The position numbers were made by a program, and so were the translations under genes. Below are positions 43,467 to 52,281 of a stretch of DNA of 64,000 bases, in pieces; positions within the stretch are counted from its first letter, which is position 1; every line of letters begins with the position of its first letter. The notes under the pieces are model-generated. The model was given only the letters and a program-made list of their open reading frames with translations. It searched no databases and had not been told where the DNA came from. The DNA lies in NCBI GenBank assembly GCA_910575695.1, contig CAJTGJ010000018.1, forward strand, positions 1-64,000. The letters run 5' to 3'. The stretch comes from Oscillospiraceae bacterium. Its GTDB lineage: Bacteria > Bacillota > Clostridia > Oscillospirales > Oscillospiraceae.

Positions 43467-44321
43467 ATGTCATCCCTCATTGACCGGGCCCAGGTGCTGG
43501 CGGAGGCCCTGCCCTATATCCAGAAATACAGCGGCACCACGGTGGTGGTAAAGTACGGCGGCAACGCCATGATCTCGGAGGAGCTGCGGGAGGCGGTGAT
43601 CTCCGACCTGATCCTCCTGTCCCTGGTGGGCATCCATGTGGTGGTGGTCCACGGCGGCGGGCCGGAGATCAGCGATATGCTCAAGCGCCTGGGCCACGAG
43701 TCCAGGTTTGTGGACGGCCTGCGGTACACCGACGAGGTGACCATGGACGTGGTACAGCAGGTGCTGTGCGGCAAGGTGAACAAGGACCTGGTGGCCCTGG
43801 TGAACGGCCATGGGGGCCGGGCGCTGGGCCTGTGCGGCATGGACGCCGACCTGTTTCAGGCGGTGCGGCTGGACGAAAAATACGGGCTGGTGGGCTCCAT
43901 CACCAAGGTGGAGCCGGGGGTGGTGGAGGACGCGCTCCACTGCGGCTATATCCCGGTGGTGTCCACCGCAGCCCGGGGTACCGACGGCCCCACCGCCTAC
44001 AACATCAACGCCGACACCGCCGCGGCCAAGCTGGCGGTGGCGCTGAACGCGGAAAAGCTGATCCTGCTCACCGATGTGCGGGGCCTGCTCACCGACCCGG
44101 CGGACGAGGGCACCCTGATCCAGCGGGTGCGGGCGTCGGAGATCCCGGGGCTGGTGAAGGACGGCGTGATCCAGGGCGGCATGATCCCCAAGATCGACTG
44201 CGCTGTGGAGGCGGTGCGTTCCGGTGTACGGGACGCCATTATCCTGGACGGGCGGATCCCCCACTCCATCCTGATCGAACTGCTCAGCGACGAGGGCGCG
44301 GGCACCATGATTACTGTGTAA
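43467..44321 (+). CDS. argB: Acetylglutamate kinase
   Basis: ArgB phosphorylates N-acetylglutamate. The 284-residue amino-acid kinase has VVVKYGGNAMI near residue 23, VVVVHGGGPEISDMLKRLG near 57, and the C-terminal GVIQGGMIPKIDCAVEAVRS near 233, which binds ATP. The N-terminal helix (LIDRAQVLAEALPYIQKYSG) is of the kind that makes hexameric, arginine-inhibited forms. ATG 43467 follows AAAGGTGG; it is 31 bases after argJ. Confidence 0.95.
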   Translation: MSSLIDRAQVLAEALPYIQKYSGTTVVVKYGGNAMISEELREAVISDLILLSLVGIHVVVVHGGGPEISDMLKRLGHESRFVDGLRYTDEVTMDVVQQVLCGKVNKDLVALVNGHGGRALGLCGMDADLFQAVRLDEKYGLVGSITKVEPGVVEDALHCGYIPVVSTAARGTDGPTAYNINADTAAAKLAVALNAEKLILLTDVRGLLTDPADEGTLIQRVRASEIPGLVKDGVIQGGMIPKIDCAVEAVRSGVRDAIILDGRIPHSILIELLSDEGAGTMITV

Positions 44322-44335
44322 GGGGGCGTTTCAGG

Positions 44336-45511
44336 ATGAGTTTTGAGGAATTGAGAGAGCTGGACAGCCGGTACATGGTGCGGAGCTACGGGCGACACCC
44401 CATCGCCATTGACCATGGGGAGGGCGCCACCCTGTACGGCACGGACGGGAAGGAGTACATCGACTTCGCCTCCGGCATCGGCGTGCTGTCGGTGGGCGCC
44501 GCCCACCCGAAATGGACGGCGGCGGTGGCAGAGCAGGCGGGCAGGCTGGCCCATGTCTCCAACCTGTACTACTCCGAGCCGTATATCAGGCTGGCGGAAA
44601 AGCTGTGTACCCGCTCCGGCATGGCGGCGGCGTTCTTCGGCAACTCCGGCGCGGAGGGAAACGAGGGCATCATCAAGCTGGCCCGGAAATACTCCTGGGA
44701 AAAGTACGGCGAGGGCCGGGGGACGATCATCACCCTGAATAAATCCTTCCACGGGCGGACCATCACCACCCTGGCCGCTACAGGGCAGGACGTGTTCCAC
44801 AAATACTTTTTCCCCTTCACCGAGGGGTTCCGCCGGGCGGACCCCGCCATTGAATCCGTGAAGCAGGCGGCGGGCCACGACGTGTGCGCGGTGCTGGTGG
44901 AGCTGGTGCAGGGGGAGGGCGGTGTGTTCCCCATGGATCAGGGCTTCATCCAGGAGCTGGTCCAGCTTTGTGAGGACCGGGACTGGCTGCTGCTGGCGGA
45001 CGAGGTGCAGACGGGCATTGGCCGCACCGGCTCCCTGTTCTGCTTCCAGCAGTACGGCGTACAGCCCGACGCGGCGTCCTTCGCCAAGGGGGTCGCGGGG
45101 GGCCTGCCCATGGGCGGGTTCCTGGTGAACGAGAAGTGCCGCCACGTGTTCGGCCCCGGCGACCACGGCTCTACCTTCGGCGGCAACCCTGTCGCCGCCG
45201 CAGCAGCCTGCGCGGTGCTGGACATTCTGGACGATGAGGCCATCGCGCAGGTGCAGGAGAAGGGTCAGTACCTCCGGGACGGCATCGAGGGGCTTGACCT
45301 GCCCTGCCTGGGCCAGACCCGGGGCATGGGGCTGATGATCGGCGTGGAGGTGGCGGACGGCCTGTCCAACAAGGAGCTGTGCGCCCATCTCAACGAGGCG
45401 GGACTGCTGTGCCTCACCGCCGGGCCGGGACTTCGGTTCCTGCCGCCGCTGACCATCACCAAGGATGAGCTGGACAAGGGGCTGGCTGTTTTGAAGTCGG
45501 CGCTGTCCTGA
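44336..45511 (+). CDS. argD: Acetylornithine aminotransferase
   Basis: A PLP aminotransferase (class III) converting acetylglutamate semialdehyde to acetylornithine, 391 residues. Motifs: YIDFASGIGVLSVGAAHPKW near residue 40, FFGNSGAEGNEGIIKLARKY near 99, LLADEVQTGIGRTGSLFCFQ near 219, and the PLP lysine in DAASFAKGVAGGLPMGGFL near 249. It starts 14 bases after argB. A much longer open frame extends upstream through argB but is only an overlap artefact; the family N-terminus SFEELRELDSRYMVRSYGRH confirms this start. Confidence 0.94.
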   Translation: MSFEELRELDSRYMVRSYGRHPIAIDHGEGATLYGTDGKEYIDFASGIGVLSVGAAHPKWTAAVAEQAGRLAHVSNLYYSEPYIRLAEKLCTRSGMAAAFFGNSGAEGNEGIIKLARKYSWEKYGEGRGTIITLNKSFHGRTITTLAATGQDVFHKYFFPFTEGFRRADPAIESVKQAAGHDVCAVLVELVQGEGGVFPMDQGFIQELVQLCEDRDWLLLADEVQTGIGRTGSLFCFQQYGVQPDAASFAKGVAGGLPMGGFLVNEKCRHVFGPGDHGSTFGGNPVAAAAACAVLDILDDEAIAQVQEKGQYLRDGIEGLDLPCLGQTRGMGLMIGVEVADGLSNKELCAHLNEAGLLCLTAGPGLRFLPPLTITKDELDKGLAVLKSALS

Positions 45512-45527
45512 AACGAAGGGGGACGTT

Positions 45528-46301
45528 ATGGCAAGCCTTTATGACAGGGCGGACATCTATGATCTGCTGGAAACGGAAAAAAGGTATCAAATTACGAAGC
45601 GGCATTGGGAGACGGTGCTGGCGGGGAAGCCTGTTAAGACGCTGTTGGATGTGAGCATCGGCTCCGGCAATCTGACACTGCCCCTGGCGGAGCTGGGGGT
45701 GGAGCTGTACGGCTCCGATCTGAGCGGGGAAATGCTGAAACGGTGCGGGGAAAAGGCAGAGAAAAAGGGCTTTTCCGTTGATCTGCGTACCAGTGACTTC
45801 CGGCGGCTGGATGAAAACTTTGATACGGCCTTCGACTGCGTGGCCAGCACGGGGAACTCCCTGCCCTACGTGCCCAACGGCGAGGTTTTGGACGTGCTGG
45901 CCCAGATGGACCGGCTGGTCAGGCCCGGTGGATATTTGTACGTCGATATCCGGAATTGGGACAAAATACGGGAGACAAAACAGCGTTTTTACCTGTATAA
46001 CCCCACGTTTCTCGACGATGGCGTGAGGATGAATCTGGTGCAGGTCTGGGACCGCCACGAGGACGGTTCTATGACGTTCAATCTGCTCTACACCTTTGAG
46101 CGGGAAAACAAAATTTTTCAGAAAGAGAGTTTCGAGGAGCACTATTTTCCCCTGGGGCGGCGGGTGCTGCTGGACGGGTTGGAACAGTTGGGGTATAAAG
46201 AGATAGAAATGATGTGCCTGCCCGCGTTTCAGGAGGCCGTGAAGCCGGAGGAGGCCGACTGGTACTGTGTGCTTGCCCGAAAACAGGAGGCGTCAACATG
46301 A
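45528..46301 (+). CDS. Class I SAM-dependent methyltransferase
   Basis: A 257-residue methyltransferase with a clear SAM-binding site: LLDVSIGSGNLTLPLAELGV near residue 40, acidic D after strand two (YGSDLSGEML), and DCVASTGNSLPYVPNGEVLD near 105. The second half (RNWDKIRETKQRFYLYNPTF) is like small-molecule methyltransferases. Substrate unknown. It sits between argD and argF, 16 bases after argD, and its stop overlaps the argF ATG by four bases, so it is co-translated with arginine enzymes, though I know of no methylation step in the pathway. Confidence 0.85.
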   Translation: MASLYDRADIYDLLETEKRYQITKRHWETVLAGKPVKTLLDVSIGSGNLTLPLAELGVELYGSDLSGEMLKRCGEKAEKKGFSVDLRTSDFRRLDENFDTAFDCVASTGNSLPYVPNGEVLDVLAQMDRLVRPGGYLYVDIRNWDKIRETKQRFYLYNPTFLDDGVRMNLVQVWDRHEDGSMTFNLLYTFERENKIFQKESFEEHYFPLGRRVLLDGLEQLGYKEIEMMCLPAFQEAVKPEEADWYCVLARKQEAST

Positions 46302-47212
46302 AAAAAGACTTACTCAAGCTGCTTGACCTGTCCCGGGAGGAGATCATCGAAATCCTGGACATGGCGGACCAGATGAAATACAGCCAGAAGCACCGCATCC
46401 CCCACGACCACCTGCGGGGCAAGACGCTGGCCATGATCTTCGAGAAGAACTCCACCCGCACCCGGGTATCCTTCGAGGTGGGGATGTACCAGCTGGGGGG
46501 CCACGCCCTGTTTCTGTCCGGCAAGGAGAGCCAGATCGGCCGGGGGGAGCCGGTGGAGGACACCGCACGGGTGCTGGCCCGGTACTGCGACGGCATCATG
46601 ATCCGCACATTCGCCCAGGCGGAGGTGGAGGAGCTGGCGAAATACGCCTCCATCCCGGTGGTGAACGGGCTGACCGACTTCGCCCATCCCTGCCAGGTGC
46701 TGGCGGACCTGATGACCATCCGGGAGAAGATGACCCGGCTGGAGGGCCTGAAGCTGGCCTTCGTGGGGGATGGCAACAACATGGCCAACTCCCTGATCGT
46801 GGGTGGGCTGAAGTGCGGCATGGACGTATCCGCGGCCTGCCCGGAGGGGTATGACCCCGACCCGCGGGTGCTGGACTTCGCCAGGGGCGTGGCGGAGAGC
46901 AGATTCGAGCTGGTGCGCAGCCCCGCCGACGCGGTGCGGGACGCCGACGTGGTGATCACCGACGTGTGGGCGTCCATGGGACAGGAGGAGGAGCGGACCG
47001 TCCGGACCAAGGCGTTCGAGGGCTACTGCGTGGACGAAGCGCTGATGGAGCTGGCCCATCCCGGCTGCATGGTACAGCACTGCCTCCCCGCCCACAAGGG
47101 GGAGGAGATCAGCGCCGGGGTGTTCGAGGCCCACGCTGATGAGATTTTTGAGGAATCGGAGAACCGGCTCCATGCCCAGAAAGCCGTGCTGTATCTGCTG
47201 ATGAAGGATTGA
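46298..47212 (+). CDS. argF: Ornithine carbamoyltransferase
   Basis: ArgF makes citrulline from ornithine and carbamoyl phosphate. The 304-residue protein has the carbamoyl-phosphate motif FEKNSTRTRVSFEVGMYQLG near residue 48, GLTDFAHPCQVLADLMTI near 124 and the ornithine-site motif MVQHCLPAHKGEEIS near 260, which separates it from aspartate carbamoyltransferase. AGGAGG precedes ATG 46298. It closes the arginine cluster and is followed by a terminator. Confidence 0.95.
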   Translation: MKKDLLKLLDLSREEIIEILDMADQMKYSQKHRIPHDHLRGKTLAMIFEKNSTRTRVSFEVGMYQLGGHALFLSGKESQIGRGEPVEDTARVLARYCDGIMIRTFAQAEVEELAKYASIPVVNGLTDFAHPCQVLADLMTIREKMTRLEGLKLAFVGDGNNMANSLIVGGLKCGMDVSAACPEGYDPDPRVLDFARGVAESRFELVRSPADAVRDADVVITDVWASMGQEEERTVRTKAFEGYCVDEALMELAHPGCMVQHCLPAHKGEEISAGVFEAHADEIFEESENRLHAQKAVLYLLMKD

Positions 47213-47220
47213 ACCACTTG

Positions 47221-47262
47221 AAATCCCCTGGCGCGGGAGGAAAACCGCGCCAGGGATTTTCT
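47221..47262 (+). terminator. Terminator after argF
   Basis: Stem AAATCCCCTGGCGCGG / CCGCGCCAGGGATTT (one bulge) ending in TTTTCT. Confidence 0.85.
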
Positions 47263-47279
47263 GCCTCTGAAAAAAGGTG

Positions 47280-47309
47280 TTGACAACGCCCTCTTTTGTG
47301 TAATATATT
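47280..47309 (+). promoter_or_regulatory. Promoter for hybrid histidine kinase
   Basis: TTGACA (47280-47285) with TATATT 18 bases on (47304-47309); TAATAT at 47301 is an alternative -10. A leader of roughly 110 bases follows, with a possible stem around GCCGTTTTTTCCGG/GGCGGAAAAACCG. Confidence 0.6.
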
Positions 47310-47425
47310 GCGTGTATAACTCGATGCGGAGGGGAGACAGAGCCGAGGTTTGCCGTTTTTTCCGGATATAGGCGGAAAAACCGTATGGGGGATATAAATA
47401 CCGGATCAAGCGGAGGAGAGTTTTG

Positions 47426-49957
47426 ATGGAACATATTGTGCGGAGCATCCAAAATCTGGAGGCTGTGATTAACGAGGGCCTGCGCGTCGCGCTGCTGGAG
47501 GAGACGCCAGACCAGTCGCTGGAGGTTCTGCTGGAATATCTGGGGAAAGCCCTGGAGGGGGAGCGGACCTATATTTTTGAACGGAATGAATCCGGCTGTG
47601 ACGACAATACCTATGAGTGGGTGGCCCCCGGAGTGCGGCCGGAGAAGGATCACCTTCAAAATGTCCCGCCGGAGGTCTGCGCGAACTGGTATCGGAATTT
47701 CCGGGTGGGCAGGTATATCGCGATCGAAAACCTGGAGGAGATCCGGGAGAGCGACCCCCTTCAGTATGAGAACCTGAAGGCGCAGGATATCCGCTCCCTT
47801 GTGGTGGTGCCCCTCTATGACGACGGCAGGATGATCGGGTTTTACGGGGTGGACAATCCGCCGGTGAAATCGCTGGAGTATACGTCAAATATGCTCCAGA
47901 CCACAGCGTATTTCATCGTGTCCTCCATGCGGAGGCGCAATCTGGTCCGCGAGCTTCAAAAACGAAGCTATGATGTCCTTTACGCCCTCAACGTGGACTA
48001 TCTCGGCATTTACCAAGTGGATTTTGACACGGACAGATGCGTAACTTACCGGGAAACGGAGCGGCTGCGTGGGGGCGGGGGCGTCCGGTTTGAGGACGGC
48101 TACCAGGCGGCGATGGAGCGGTATATCTCCCTGTACGCGGCGGCGCGGGATCAGGAGTATCTGCGCCGGGTGACGAAAAAAGAGCATATTCTCCGCCAGC
48201 TTCAGACAGAACAGAAATTTTACGTCAGATATCAGGTGAAGGACAATCCCCAGGGGCTGAAAAATATGGAAATCCATTTCTCCATCACCGGGAAGGAGGC
48301 GGAGAAAAACAGCGCCCTGTTTGCGTTCCGGGATGTGAACGCGGTGGTGGAGCAGGAGGAGCGGTATAAGCTGGAGACACGGCAGAACCTGGAGGAGGTT
48401 CTGGAGGGCTCCCGGACCGGCATCTGGACGATCGAGCTGGAGGATGGGTGCCCGCCCAGGATGTACGCGGACCGGACCATGCGGACCCTTCTGGGGGTGA
48501 GTGAGGGGGTCGGGCCGGAGGAGTGCTATCAGAGCTGGTTCCGCAATATTGACGCGGATTATGTGGTTTCGGTGCGGGAGGCCGTGGAGGAGATGGTGGA
48601 AACAGGGCGGTCTGAGGTGGTTTACCCCTGGAACCACCCGGATATGGGGAGAATCTATGTCCGCTGCGGCGGTGTGCCGGATAAAAATTTCAAGAAGCCG
48701 GGGGTCTGCCTGAAGGGATATCATCAGGACATCACAGAGACCACGATGACGCGAAAAAAGCAGGATCAGGCTATCATGGAGCTGCTGGAGAAGGTGCGGC
48801 GGGCAAATTCCGCAAAAAGTGAATTTCTTGCCCATATGTCCCACGACCTGCGCACACCCATCAACGGCATTCTGGGGATGCTGTCCATTATGGAGAACAG
48901 CTGGGGGGACCTGGAAAAGCAGCGGGAGTGCGGGGAAAAGATCCGGACCTCGGCGGAACACCTGCTGTCCCTGGTCAACGACGTCCTTCTGCTCAGCAAG
49001 CTGGAGAGCGGAGGGCGGATGCCGGCTGACGAGCCCTTTGACCTCTATGACGCGCTGGAGGACTGCGTGACGATGCTTTCTGTCCAGGCGGAGGAGGCCG
49101 GCGTCCATCTGGTGCTGGAGGAGGTTGACCTGCGGCACAGCCGGCTGGTTGGAAATCCGCTGCACCTGAAACAGATTTTGATGAATGTGATGGACAACGC
49201 GGTCAAATACAACCGGCCAGGCGGCTCTGTGTTTGTGCAGGCCAGGGAGACCGGCGGCAGGGGCAGGACGGCAGAATATCAGTTTGTGATTGAGGATACG
49301 GGGATAGGCATTCGGGAGGAGTTTAAAAAGCATATTTTTGAGCCGTTTACCCAGGAAAACCAGGGGGCAAGGACCCACTACAACGGGGTGGGGCTGGGTA
49401 TGTCCATTGCGAAAAAGCTGGTGGAGGGGATGAAGGGAACCATTGAGCTGGAAAGCCAGCTGGGCAAGGGGAGCGTGTTCCGGATCACGCTGCCCATTCA
49501 AATTGACCGGAAATGGAAAGGCCGGCCTGCGGCGGAGGACCGGAACGTGCGCACCGATGTTTCGGGAATGCGGGTTTTGCTGGTGGAGGACAATGAGATC
49601 AACTGCGAGATCGTGAAGTTCGTCCTGGAGCAGGCGGGGGCGCAGGTGGTGACCGCATGGGATGGAAAACGGGCGGTGGATGTCTTTATGGCGTCGGACG
49701 CGGGGAGCTTTGACTGTGTGCTGATGGACCTGATGATGCCGGTGATGAGCGGATTTGAGGCGACGCGGATCATCCGGGGGCTGGACCGGCCGGATGCGGC
49801 GTCGGTGCCGATTATCGCCCTGTCGGCAAACGCTTTTGACGAGGATATCGCAATGGCAAAGGATGCCGGGATCAATGAGCACCTGGCGAAGCCGGTGGAC
49901 ATCGGCAAACTGATGAAAATGATGCGCCGGCTGAAGCAGGGCGCGGACCCCTGCTGA
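47426..49957 (+). CDS. Soluble hybrid sensor histidine kinase / response regulator
   Basis: An 843-residue signalling protein without membrane segments, so it senses something inside the cell. Order: GAF-like domain (about 20-175; KALEGERTYIFERNESG, SLVVVPLYDDGRMIGFYGVD); PAS-like regions (about 185-320 and 340-455); dimerisation/phosphoacceptor domain with FLAHMSHDLRTPINGILG, phosphorylated His473; ATPase with NVMDNAVKYNRPGG (N box), VIEDTGIGIREEFKKHIFEP and GVGLGMSIAKKLV (G boxes); receiver domain from about 715 with phosphorylated Asp768 in CVLMDLMMPVMSG and the conserved Lys in NEHLAKPVD. No output domain and no partner gene nearby, so an HPt protein or separate regulator must receive the signal. 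ATG 47426 has GGAGGAGAG upstream. Confidence 0.9.
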   Translation: MEHIVRSIQNLEAVINEGLRVALLEETPDQSLEVLLEYLGKALEGERTYIFERNESGCDDNTYEWVAPGVRPEKDHLQNVPPEVCANWYRNFRVGRYIAIENLEEIRESDPLQYENLKAQDIRSLVVVPLYDDGRMIGFYGVDNPPVKSLEYTSNMLQTTAYFIVSSMRRRNLVRELQKRSYDVLYALNVDYLGIYQVDFDTDRCVTYRETERLRGGGGVRFEDGYQAAMERYISLYAAARDQEYLRRVTKKEHILRQLQTEQKFYVRYQVKDNPQGLKNMEIHFSITGKEAEKNSALFAFRDVNAVVEQEERYKLETRQNLEEVLEGSRTGIWTIELEDGCPPRMYADRTMRTLLGVSEGVGPEECYQSWFRNIDADYVVSVREAVEEMVETGRSEVVYPWNHPDMGRIYVRCGGVPDKNFKKPGVCLKGYHQDITETTMTRKKQDQAIMELLEKVRRANSAKSEFLAHMSHDLRTPINGILGMLSIMENSWGDLEKQRECGEKIRTSAEHLLSLVNDVLLLSKLESGGRMPADEPFDLYDALEDCVTMLSVQAEEAGVHLVLEEVDLRHSRLVGNPLHLKQILMNVMDNAVKYNRPGGSVFVQARETGGRGRTAEYQFVIEDTGIGIREEFKKHIFEPFTQENQGARTHYNGVGLGMSIAKKLVEGMKGTIELESQLGKGSVFRITLPIQIDRKWKGRPAAEDRNVRTDVSGMRVLLVEDNEINCEIVKFVLEQAGAQVVTAWDGKRAVDVFMASDAGSFDCVLMDLMMPVMSGFEATRIIRGLDRPDAASVPIIALSANAFDEDIAMAKDAGINEHLAKPVDIGKLMKMMRRLKQGADPC

Positions 49958-49978
49958 GCAGGGGGCTTGGACATAGGG

Positions 49979-50018
49979 AACAGGCCATGAGGGCATACGC
50001 GCTCATGGCCTGTTTTTT
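49979..50018. terminator. Bidirectional terminator between kinase and hemolysin-III genes
   Basis: Stem AACAGGCCATGAG / CTCATGGCCTGTT followed by a T run on the plus strand and preceded by A on the left. Confidence 0.8.
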
Positions 50019-50077
50019 GGAGGGTGCGGCGGCTGCACCTGGCAAAGAGGGGGGGGAAAAACTGCCGGGGAGCGCCC

Positions 50078-50806
50078 TCACAGGGGGAGCAGCACCCGGT
50101 ACATCATCACGAAATGGGCCGCGGAGCCCAGCACGATGAACACATGGAATACCTCATGGCACCCGAACCGGGGATTGTCCCGGCCCGGCCATTTCAGGGC
50201 GTACAGCACGCCGCCGATGGTGTACAGCACGCCCCCTGCCAGCAGCCACGCCACGCCGTCCATCCCCAGGGCTTTCCACAGCGGGTAGACAGCCACCACC
50301 GCCAGCCAGCCCATGGCGATATAGATGGTGGAGGTCAGCGCCCGGGGGCAGTTGATCCAGGTCAGGCTCATCACCAGCCCCGCGATGGCCAGCGCCCAGA
50401 TCACGCCGAACAGCGACCAGCCCCACGGCCCCCGCAGGGCAGTCAGGCACACCGGCGTATACGACCCGGCGATGAGAAAATAGATGGAGGTGTGGTCAAG
50501 CTTCCGCAGGGCGATCCGCCCCTCCACGGTGGTGTTGATACAGTGGTACAGGGTGGAGGCGGTATAAAGCCCCGTCATGGACAGCCCGTAGATGGCGAAG
50601 GACACCAGCTTCCAGATATTGCCTCCGCCCCGCACCGTGCCGGCCAGCAGGGCGATGGTGCCGAATACCGCCAGCACCGCGCCAATGCCGTGGGTGATAG
50701 CCGACCAGGGGCGCAGTCCGTCGTAGGGGTTGCGGCCCTTTTCCGTGGGGCGCTCCCGGCGGCGGGGGGCGCTGTCATAGGGATTATGATAAATGGCGTG
50801 TTCCAT
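50078..50806 (-). CDS. Hemolysin III family (PAQR-type) membrane protein
   Basis: A 242-residue, seven-helix membrane protein of the YqfA/hemolysin-III family. Conserved polar sites include AITHGIGAVLAVFGTIALLA (His in the first helix), STLYHCINTTVEGRIALRKL with DHTSIYFLIAGSYTPVCLTA (family signature near 105-125), and CHEVFHVFIVLGSAAHF near the C-terminus; together they form a likely zinc site as in PAQR receptors. Some members are called hemolysins from early assays, but physiological function is unsettled. It has its own promoter divergent from hemW. Confidence 0.9.
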   Translation of the reverse strand: MEHAIYHNPYDSAPRRRERPTEKGRNPYDGLRPWSAITHGIGAVLAVFGTIALLAGTVRGGGNIWKLVSFAIYGLSMTGLYTASTLYHCINTTVEGRIALRKLDHTSIYFLIAGSYTPVCLTALRGPWGWSLFGVIWALAIAGLVMSLTWINCPRALTSTIYIAMGWLAVVAVYPLWKALGMDGVAWLLAGGVLYTIGGVLYALKWPGRDNPRFGCHEVFHVFIVLGSAAHFVMMYRVLLPL

Positions 50807-50835
50807 TCCAATGCACCTGCCTTTCTGATGATTCT

Positions 50836-50864
50836 ATTATATCCCGCTGGCAGCGATACGTCAA
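50836..50864 (-). promoter_or_regulatory. Promoter for hemolysin-III family gene
   Basis: Minus strand TTGACG (50859-50864), 17-base spacer, TATAAT (50836-50841). Confidence 0.75.
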
Positions 50865-50928
50865 GATAAAAATCATGAAATATAATTTTAAAAATCATAT
50901 CTGGCGGGATATGGAGAAACATGGGGGA

Positions 50929-50957
50929 TTGAATAATTTGTGAGAAAGGAGTATAAT
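50929..50957 (+). promoter_or_regulatory. Promoter for hemW
   Basis: TTGAAT (50929-50934), 17-base spacer, TATAAT (50952-50957). Confidence 0.75.
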
Positions 50958-50997
50958 AGCTCATAATGCCAACGCAAGCCGTAAAGGGGGACCCTTG

Positions 50998-52218
50998 ATG
51001 GGAAACACACTGGGCCTGTATCTGCACATCCCGTTCTGCCGGAGCAAATGCGACTACTGCGATTTCTACTCCCTGGCCGGGCGGGATGACCGCATGGACG
51101 ACTATCAGAAGGCGCTGCTCCAGCATATTGCGGAGACGGCGCCCCACGCCAGAAAGCAGGTGGTGAACAGCGTCTATATCGGCGGCGGCACCCCCACGTG
51201 GTACGGGGAAAAACGGCTGCTGGAGCTTCTGTCCGCTGTGAGGAAGAGGTTCAGCCTGTCCAAGGACGTGGAGATCACCTTGGAGGCCAACCCGGACAGC
51301 GTGGACTTGAAACTGCTGCGCCGCCTGCGCCGGGCGGGAGTGAACCGGCTGTCCATGGGGATGCAGTCCGCCTGCGACAGCGAGCTGGTCAGCGTCCACC
51401 GCCCCCACACCCACGCCCAGACGGAGGCGGCGGTGAAGGCCGCCCGGGGGGCGAAGATCAAAAACCTGAATCTGGACCTGATCTACGGCCTGCCCGGCCA
51501 GACGGACAGGAGCTGGCGGGAATCGGTGGAGGCGGCGCTGGTGCTGTGCCCGGAGCACCTGTCTTGCTATGGCCTGACAGTGGAGGAGGGCACCCCCCTG
51601 GCCCAGCGGGTTGCCCGGGGGGAACGCCTGCCCGACGACGACGAACAGGCGGAGCGCTATCTCTGGACGGTACAGCGGCTGGCTGAAGCGGGGTACGAGC
51701 AGTACGAGGTGTCCAACTTCTCCAAGACCGGCTACCAGTCCCGGCACAACCTGAAATATTGGATGAGCCGGCCCTATATCGGCCTGGGAGCGGCGTCCCA
51801 TTCCGACTTCGGCGGCTGCCGGTATTCCTTTATCCCGGACATAGAGGGCTATATCCGGGGCGTTCTGGACAGCGGCGAGCGGATTTTGGACGAGATGACC
51901 GAGATCCCCCAGCGGGAGCGGGGCAGCGAGTATATCATGCTGCGGATGCGCACCACCCACGGCATAGAGGAGTGGGAGTACCGCCGGGAATATTATATGA
52001 ATTTCGACCCCATTGCCGCCAAGCTGGCGGAGTACGAGCAGAAGGGCTGGGCGGTACGCACAGGCCGGCGCTGGCATTTTACCCCGGAAGGCTTCCTGTT
52101 ATCCAACCGGCTCATCGGTGAGCTGCTGGAGCTCCAGGAGGTGGAGACGCTGGCCAATACGCTGGAAAAAATTCGGGGCGGGCAGTTTCCCAGGCAGGAC
52201 GCAAGGGGAAGGACCTGA
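50998..52218 (+). CDS. hemW: Radical SAM protein HemW
   Basis: HemW is a radical SAM, heme-binding protein implicated in heme delivery; it is often mislabelled coproporphyrinogen oxidase. The 406-residue protein has LYLHIPFCRSKCDYCDFYSL at the start, with the CxxxCxxC cluster motif followed by a fourth Cys-free position as in HemW. VYIGGGTPTWYG, DLIYGLPGQTDRSWRESVEA and YEVSNFSKTGYQSRHNLKYW are further family signatures, and the C-terminal HemN-type domain follows. ATG 50998 follows a G-rich ribosome site; an in-frame TTG three bases earlier is unlikely. Confidence 0.92.
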   Translation: MGNTLGLYLHIPFCRSKCDYCDFYSLAGRDDRMDDYQKALLQHIAETAPHARKQVVNSVYIGGGTPTWYGEKRLLELLSAVRKRFSLSKDVEITLEANPDSVDLKLLRRLRRAGVNRLSMGMQSACDSELVSVHRPHTHAQTEAAVKAARGAKIKNLNLDLIYGLPGQTDRSWRESVEAALVLCPEHLSCYGLTVEEGTPLAQRVARGERLPDDDEQAERYLWTVQRLAEAGYEQYEVSNFSKTGYQSRHNLKYWMSRPYIGLGAASHSDFGGCRYSFIPDIEGYIRGVLDSGERILDEMTEIPQRERGSEYIMLRMRTTHGIEEWEYRREYYMNFDPIAAKLAEYEQKGWAVRTGRRWHFTPEGFLLSNRLIGELLELQEVETLANTLEKIRGGQFPRQDARGRT

Positions 52219-52281
52219 CACGAGCGGGGGCGGCGTCTGCCGCCTCTGCCGCAAACCATCGCATAAACCGAGGAGGAGCAC

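Noticed and set aside
43766-44335. Upstream extension of the argD frame through argB
   Set aside because: The frame is open but its translation is Gly/Arg-rich nonsense; argB in the other frame is a complete kinase and the family start of ArgD is at 44336.
47310-47425. Possible c-di-GMP or other riboswitch before the hybrid kinase
   Set aside because: There is a simple stem, but none of the conserved GEMM core sequences can be seen.
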